A DNA stretch of 64,000 nt from Methanogenium sp. S4BF (lineage in GTDB: Archaea; Halobacteriota; Methanomicrobia; Methanomicrobiales; Methanomicrobiaceae), in assembly GCF_029633965.1 (NCBI RefSeq), contig NZ_CP091277.1, forward strand, positions 682,001-746,000. The letters run 5' to 3'. The translations under genes and the position numbers were made by a program. The notes beneath the pieces are model-generated. The model ran no database searches. It had not been told where the DNA came from and saw nothing but the letters and a program-made list of their open reading frames with translations. This document shows, piece by piece, positions 60,569 through 64,000 of this stretch. Positions within the stretch are counted from its first letter, which is position 1. Every line of letters begins with the position of its first letter.

Positions 60569-63500
60569 CTAAAAAATACCATGATGTTTTTTCAGGTATT
60601 CCCGTATTTTCTCAGATTCCAGCCAGCCCTGATCCAGACGGTGCACGATATCATCAATGGCCCGGACCTGTTTCAGGATGGGTTCAGCCACCTCCTCATC
60701 AGAAAAGCCGATGATACCGGTAATAACCGCAAGGGGGTTCCTGATTTCGTCATTTAATGTCCCAAGCTGCATCAGATTCTGTTCTATCTGGCGGAGAGCG
60801 GTCGCCTCCCGGTCCCGGGCTTCACGTTCCTCCGTCAGATCACGAACGAGCGACAGAATGAAATGACGGCCACGAAGCTCAATCATCCGGGCGTTCACAT
60901 GCACCGGGAATACGGACCCGTCTTTTCGCACGTGTTCAGCATCAAACGAAATCGTGTTACCGGTCTGAAGTGCGATAACCCGTGCCGCATCTTCTTTTCT
61001 GACCGGCCCGGTATTGATATCAGCAACAGTAAGGTTCAGGAGTTCTTCACGGGAATATCCCAGACGACTGCAGGCAACATCATTAACCTCCACAAAAAAT
61101 CCCCGACTATTATCTGCCAGCACCTCATGCAGAAAAACGGCTTCGTTAATATTATTGAAAATCTCGTGGTATTTTTGTTCATTCTCGATAAGGGCATCCT
61201 CTGCCCGTTTCTTCTCTGTCTGATCATCATACACCGCGACAACCTCTCCGGACGGCAACCGGTACACGTAATTCTCACGCCACCCCTGAATAGATTCGTC
61301 TTTATACTCTGCAAGGGGCAAATATTCCGGTTTCCCTGTTTCAAAGACCCTGCGCAGGACAGCAGGCAGGCCAAACGCCTCAGCACCGGGGAAGACTGCA
61401 AAGATACTTTTCCCGATTACATCCTCCCGCCGAATATCATCAATCGCTTCTGCTGCCTTGTTGATGTCCCGGAAGATGAAGTCACTTCCGTCTTCGGTCA
61501 CATCATATACCGCCACACCACTGCTCATATTGCTGAAGAGCTCCCGGAACTTCTCCTCGCTCTCCCGGAGACGGACTTCAGCAGACCGCCTGCTCAGATA
61601 ATTACTGATACGTTCACTGATGATCTTTAAGAGCGAACGTTCTTCAGGCAGGAAAGATTCCTCATCAGAATGGTCTCGCAGGTACCTCACCGTGATCGTC
61701 CCAAACACACGGGTATCCACAAAAATCGTGTTGTCGATCACCGGTCCGGTTTCCTGAAACCCTTCCGTCTGGTACGTATGACCATCGGTCTGCACCGCAA
61801 CACCCGTATCCGCAGGATACTGCATCGCTGCCTGAATGGCAGGAAGGATTCCGTAAAATAACTCTTCATCAGAGGGTTTTTGGAGAGTGATTTCTGAGAT
61901 CTCCCGCAGGCAGGTCAGCTCTTTCACACGCTCTTCCAGGGCATGCGAGGTCTCAAGGATCTGGTGTTCAGCCTCTTTCATCAAGGTGATATCACGAATG
62001 GATTCAATGGCGCCGGTGACATTCCCTTCAGAATCGTAGAGACGGCACGCAGTAAACCAGACATAGGCTCCCCTTTCCTTATAGAGATGGGGCACATAAT
62101 TTTCTGCAACCAGCGTATCTCCCTCTTCATACCATACCGGATACTCAATTTGATCACGAAGTTCTGTATGAAGCATGAGATCAATCAGAATCGGCCGGCG
62201 TTTTCCATAGACCCGATACCCATATTCATAGTTCCCCTCACCCAGCATCTCAGACGCAGGAATGCCCGTCATCGCCTCTATAGCCTTATTCCACGCGATA
62301 ACACGGCCGTTCGTATCAATGGCAAACGTAGCATCCGGCAGGAACTCGATAATCTGCGAAAGGCGGCGTTCGGTCTCCCGCAACTCCTGCTGACTCACTA
62401 CCAGATCCTTCAGATACTCACGCAGTTTCTCTTCACCTGCTGCAAGATCCTGATACGCCGCCTTCAGGGAATTATTCTTCTCCAGAATCTCCTCCTCTGC
62501 CTTCCGGCGTTTCTCCTCGAGTTCAATGCTGTACAGGGCAAATCCCAGATCGCCGGCCACCTCAGCGAAGAGTTCCTGCTCCTCAGTGTCACGTGCCAGT
62601 TCACGGGAGACATAGGTGGAAATGATCCCATAGACGGTGCCGTCAGACTCAAGACGTTTCGTTAGTCCACTCATCTTTTTATAGGACCAGGGGAGCGGGC
62701 AGTCGGTGCAGGTCTTCGTGGGATCATCGGTTACCACAACCTCACCTGTCGCGATTGCCCTCTTTGCACACCCGGTGAGGTTGCCTTCCTTCAGGTACTC
62801 AAGCATCGGCCGGAACGTATCGCCGGAGTCTGATACTGCTATGGACTGTGTTTTACCATCCCTGTCAAACAGGACAATCCAGACATTTTCATACCCTCCT
62901 ACCCCGGTCAGGGCCCCGCAGGTTTTTTCTGTCAGTACCTGGGGATCTTTTTCCTGCACAATCAGCTGATTCACATTTCGGATAGAGGCCAGCAGTCTGT
63001 TCAGGTGATAAATCCGCTCTTCCGCCTGTCTGCGTTCGGTGATATCAGATGTAAATCCAAGAGACATCCCGTTGGGGAGCACGATGGCACTCAGATTGAC
63101 GGTACAGATACTCCCGTCTTTTTTCAGCAGGCGTGTCTCGGACTTTAAATGACCGGTCTCCTGCAACATCCGGAAACCCTGGCGTGCTTCGTCCAGGTCT
63201 TCCGGCAGTACAAGTTGGGTGATATTCATCGCGAGAAGTTCATCCCCGGTATACCCCAAGAGATCACACGCCGCCTGATTGACTTCACGATAGTGGCCCC
63301 CTGCATCAGTGACAAAGACCCCCTCCGGTGAGCTGTCAATATAACTCCGATATTTCTGTTCAGAAAAGGTGAGTTCTTCTTCAGTCTGCTTATGATGCTC
63401 CACCAGGGCTGCCAGTTTGAGATTGCTGTAACTCAGATCCGAGATCATGCGGGCAAACTTCTGGTAAAATACCATTGCTGTCTGCACTTTCTCATGGCTC

Positions 63501-64000
63501 CATCGCGGAACACGTTCAAGAGCAGCAAGATACGCTTCTGTATCAAATCCATATCGTTCTGCCTGTTCAGTAAATATGCGGATGTCAACCTCTTCATCGT
63601 CATAAAAAAACTGCCCAAGAAAGAGATTGCCCATATGCTTCCCTCCGACAAAGATCGGCGTTACCGTGTCCCACATATTATTTTTACATTTATAATACCG
63701 GATTTCACCTGAAGTCGCACCCGTTGTCAGTGCGACATCACTTTCAAAACAGTTTTTTTGCGTTTCAGGATTGACCCGGTGAAATTTTGTACAGATATCC
63801 TGCCATCCGGTAGAGATCAGAATATTCCCGTTTAGATCAAGAATGGCGATGCCAATGCCCGTTAGTGTGTAAAAATCATCCATCAGTGACTGTATCGCGT
63901 CGCTGTCGATGATATTGCGAAACTCCGCTTCCTCAACAGGATAATCCGGTGAGAGAATTGAGTCAAGCTTGAGGCGGAGTTTCTCCTCACTTTTTAGCAA
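60569..64000 (-). CDS. PocR/PAS/GAF multi-sensor protein with degenerate H-box, N-terminus cut
   Basis: This is a large cytoplasmic sensor with no membrane helix seen; at least 1143 residues are in the window and it probably continues past the right edge. Domains in order: PocR-type ligand domain (~25-190, with Cys in KNCFESD and YYKCKNN), PAS (~214-330), GAF (~345-495, with CTDCPLPW), coiled coil, PAS (~553-685), GAF (~700-835), PAS (~845-965), PAS (~968-1080). A terminal HisKA-like helix pair contains LGTLNDEIRNPLAVI. The usual H of the HEIRNPL box is Asp here and no HATPase domain follows. It may pass signals by contact with another kinase, which is inference. Confidence 0.9.
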   Translation of the reverse strand: MLKSEEKLRLKLDSILSPDYPVEEAEFRNIIDSDAIQSLMDDFYTLTGIGIAILDLNGNILISTGWQDICTKFHRVNPETQKNCFESDVALTTGATSGEIRYYKCKNNMWDTVTPIFVGGKHMGNLFLGQFFYDDEEVDIRIFTEQAERYGFDTEAYLAALERVPRWSHEKVQTAMVFYQKFARMISDLSYSNLKLAALVEHHKQTEEELTFSEQKYRSYIDSSPEGVFVTDAGGHYREVNQAACDLLGYTGDELLAMNITQLVLPEDLDEARQGFRMLQETGHLKSETRLLKKDGSICTVNLSAIVLPNGMSLGFTSDITERRQAEERIYHLNRLLASIRNVNQLIVQEKDPQVLTEKTCGALTGVGGYENVWIVLFDRDGKTQSIAVSDSGDTFRPMLEYLKEGNLTGCAKRAIATGEVVVTDDPTKTCTDCPLPWSYKKMSGLTKRLESDGTVYGIISTYVSRELARDTEEQELFAEVAGDLGFALYSIELEEKRRKAEEEILEKNNSLKAAYQDLAAGEEKLREYLKDLVVSQQELRETERRLSQIIEFLPDATFAIDTNGRVIAWNKAIEAMTGIPASEMLGEGNYEYGYRVYGKRRPILIDLMLHTELRDQIEYPVWYEEGDTLVAENYVPHLYKERGAYVWFTACRLYDSEGNVTGAIESIRDITLMKEAEHQILETSHALEERVKELTCLREISEITLQKPSDEELFYGILPAIQAAMQYPADTGVAVQTDGHTYQTEGFQETGPVIDNTIFVDTRVFGTITVRYLRDHSDEESFLPEERSLLKIISERISNYLSRRSAEVRLRESEEKFRELFSNMSSGVAVYDVTEDGSDFIFRDINKAAEAIDDIRREDVIGKSIFAVFPGAEAFGLPAVLRRVFETGKPEYLPLAEYKDESIQGWRENYVYRLPSGEVVAVYDDQTEKKRAEDALIENEQKYHEIFNNINEAVFLHEVLADNSRGFFVEVNDVACSRLGYSREELLNLTVADINTGPVRKEDAARVIALQTGNTISFDAEHVRKDGSVFPVHVNARMIELRGRHFILSLVRDLTEEREARDREATALRQIEQNLMQLGTLNDEIRNPLAVITGIIGFSDEEVAEPILKQVRAIDDIVHRLDQGWLESEKIREYLKKHHGIF

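Noticed and set aside
1-64000. CRISPR arrays, integrases, transposases or prophage genes
   Set aside because: No regularly spaced direct repeats and no recombinase or phage structural proteins were seen on either strand.

Overview
The window reads as a chromosomal segment of a methanogenic archaeon, most likely order Methanomicrobiales. The signs are archaeal information-processing genes (aIF5A, MBF1, PAN, Pelota, ABCE1), an archaellum with chemotaxis genes, archaeosine-tRNA enzymes, AT-rich TATA boxes about 25 nt before many short-leader starts, a hydrogenase maturation protease, a phosphomevalonate dehydratase subunit, and a bacterial-type UvrABC system of the kind seen in mesophilic methanogens. 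There are no rRNA genes, no tRNAs that I could recognise, no CRISPR array and no insertion sequence.

Layout. 1-4.0 kb: archaeosine operon on the minus strand (AMMECR1, tgtA, arcS; arcS runs off the left edge), divergent from the RNase P RNA. 4-13.2 kb: small regulators (HTH-CBS, MBF1), triosephosphate isomerase, two PAN-type proteasomal ATPases flanking an unknown gene, the AcnX small subunit followed by two radical SAM enzymes and a phosphoesterase, and a CYTH protein. 13.2-19.1 kb: a long FKBP, then a translation quality-control block made of Pelota and RqcH/NEMF on one strand and an EMC6-like protein plus ABCE1 on the other, sharing a 53-bp promoter region. 19.1-20.3 kb: a helical-repeat protein.

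20.3-36.2 kb is the largest coherent unit, all on the minus strand: two archaellins, ArlC/D/E-like, ArlG, ArlF, ArlH, ArlI, ArlJ, an unrecognised membrane-anchored acidic protein, CheF, CheY, CheB, CheA, CheC, CheD and a secreted beta-propeller. Most of these genes overlap or nearly touch. The unrecognised protein sits exactly between the motor platform (ArlJ) and the chemotaxis adaptor (CheF), so it is the best candidate here for an undescribed part of a known machine. CheW, CheR and receptors are not in the window.

36.4-45.2 kb: housekeeping genes (agmatinase, aIF5A, IMPase-like phosphatase plus NAD kinase, DUF169, hydrogenase protease, ACT protein plus homoserine dehydrogenase plus a DNA-binding-domain fusion, and two FKBPs). 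45.2-47 kb looks acquired: a DUF3089 hydrolase followed by a bacterial-style palindromic repeat. 47-50.2 kb: ferrous iron uptake (DtxR-FeoA fusion and FeoB), divergent from a stand-alone protein carrying the ArcS signature. 50.2-57.9 kb: DNA repair (uvrA-uvrC-uvrB, two paralogous small zinc-binding-like proteins, a hypoxanthine-DNA glycosylase-like protein). 57.9-64 kb is looser accessory sequence: a flavin-reductase-like protein, a decayed membrane-protein gene, a methyltransferase, and a very large PocR/PAS/GAF sensor whose H-box histidine is replaced and which has no ATPase domain; it runs off the right edge.
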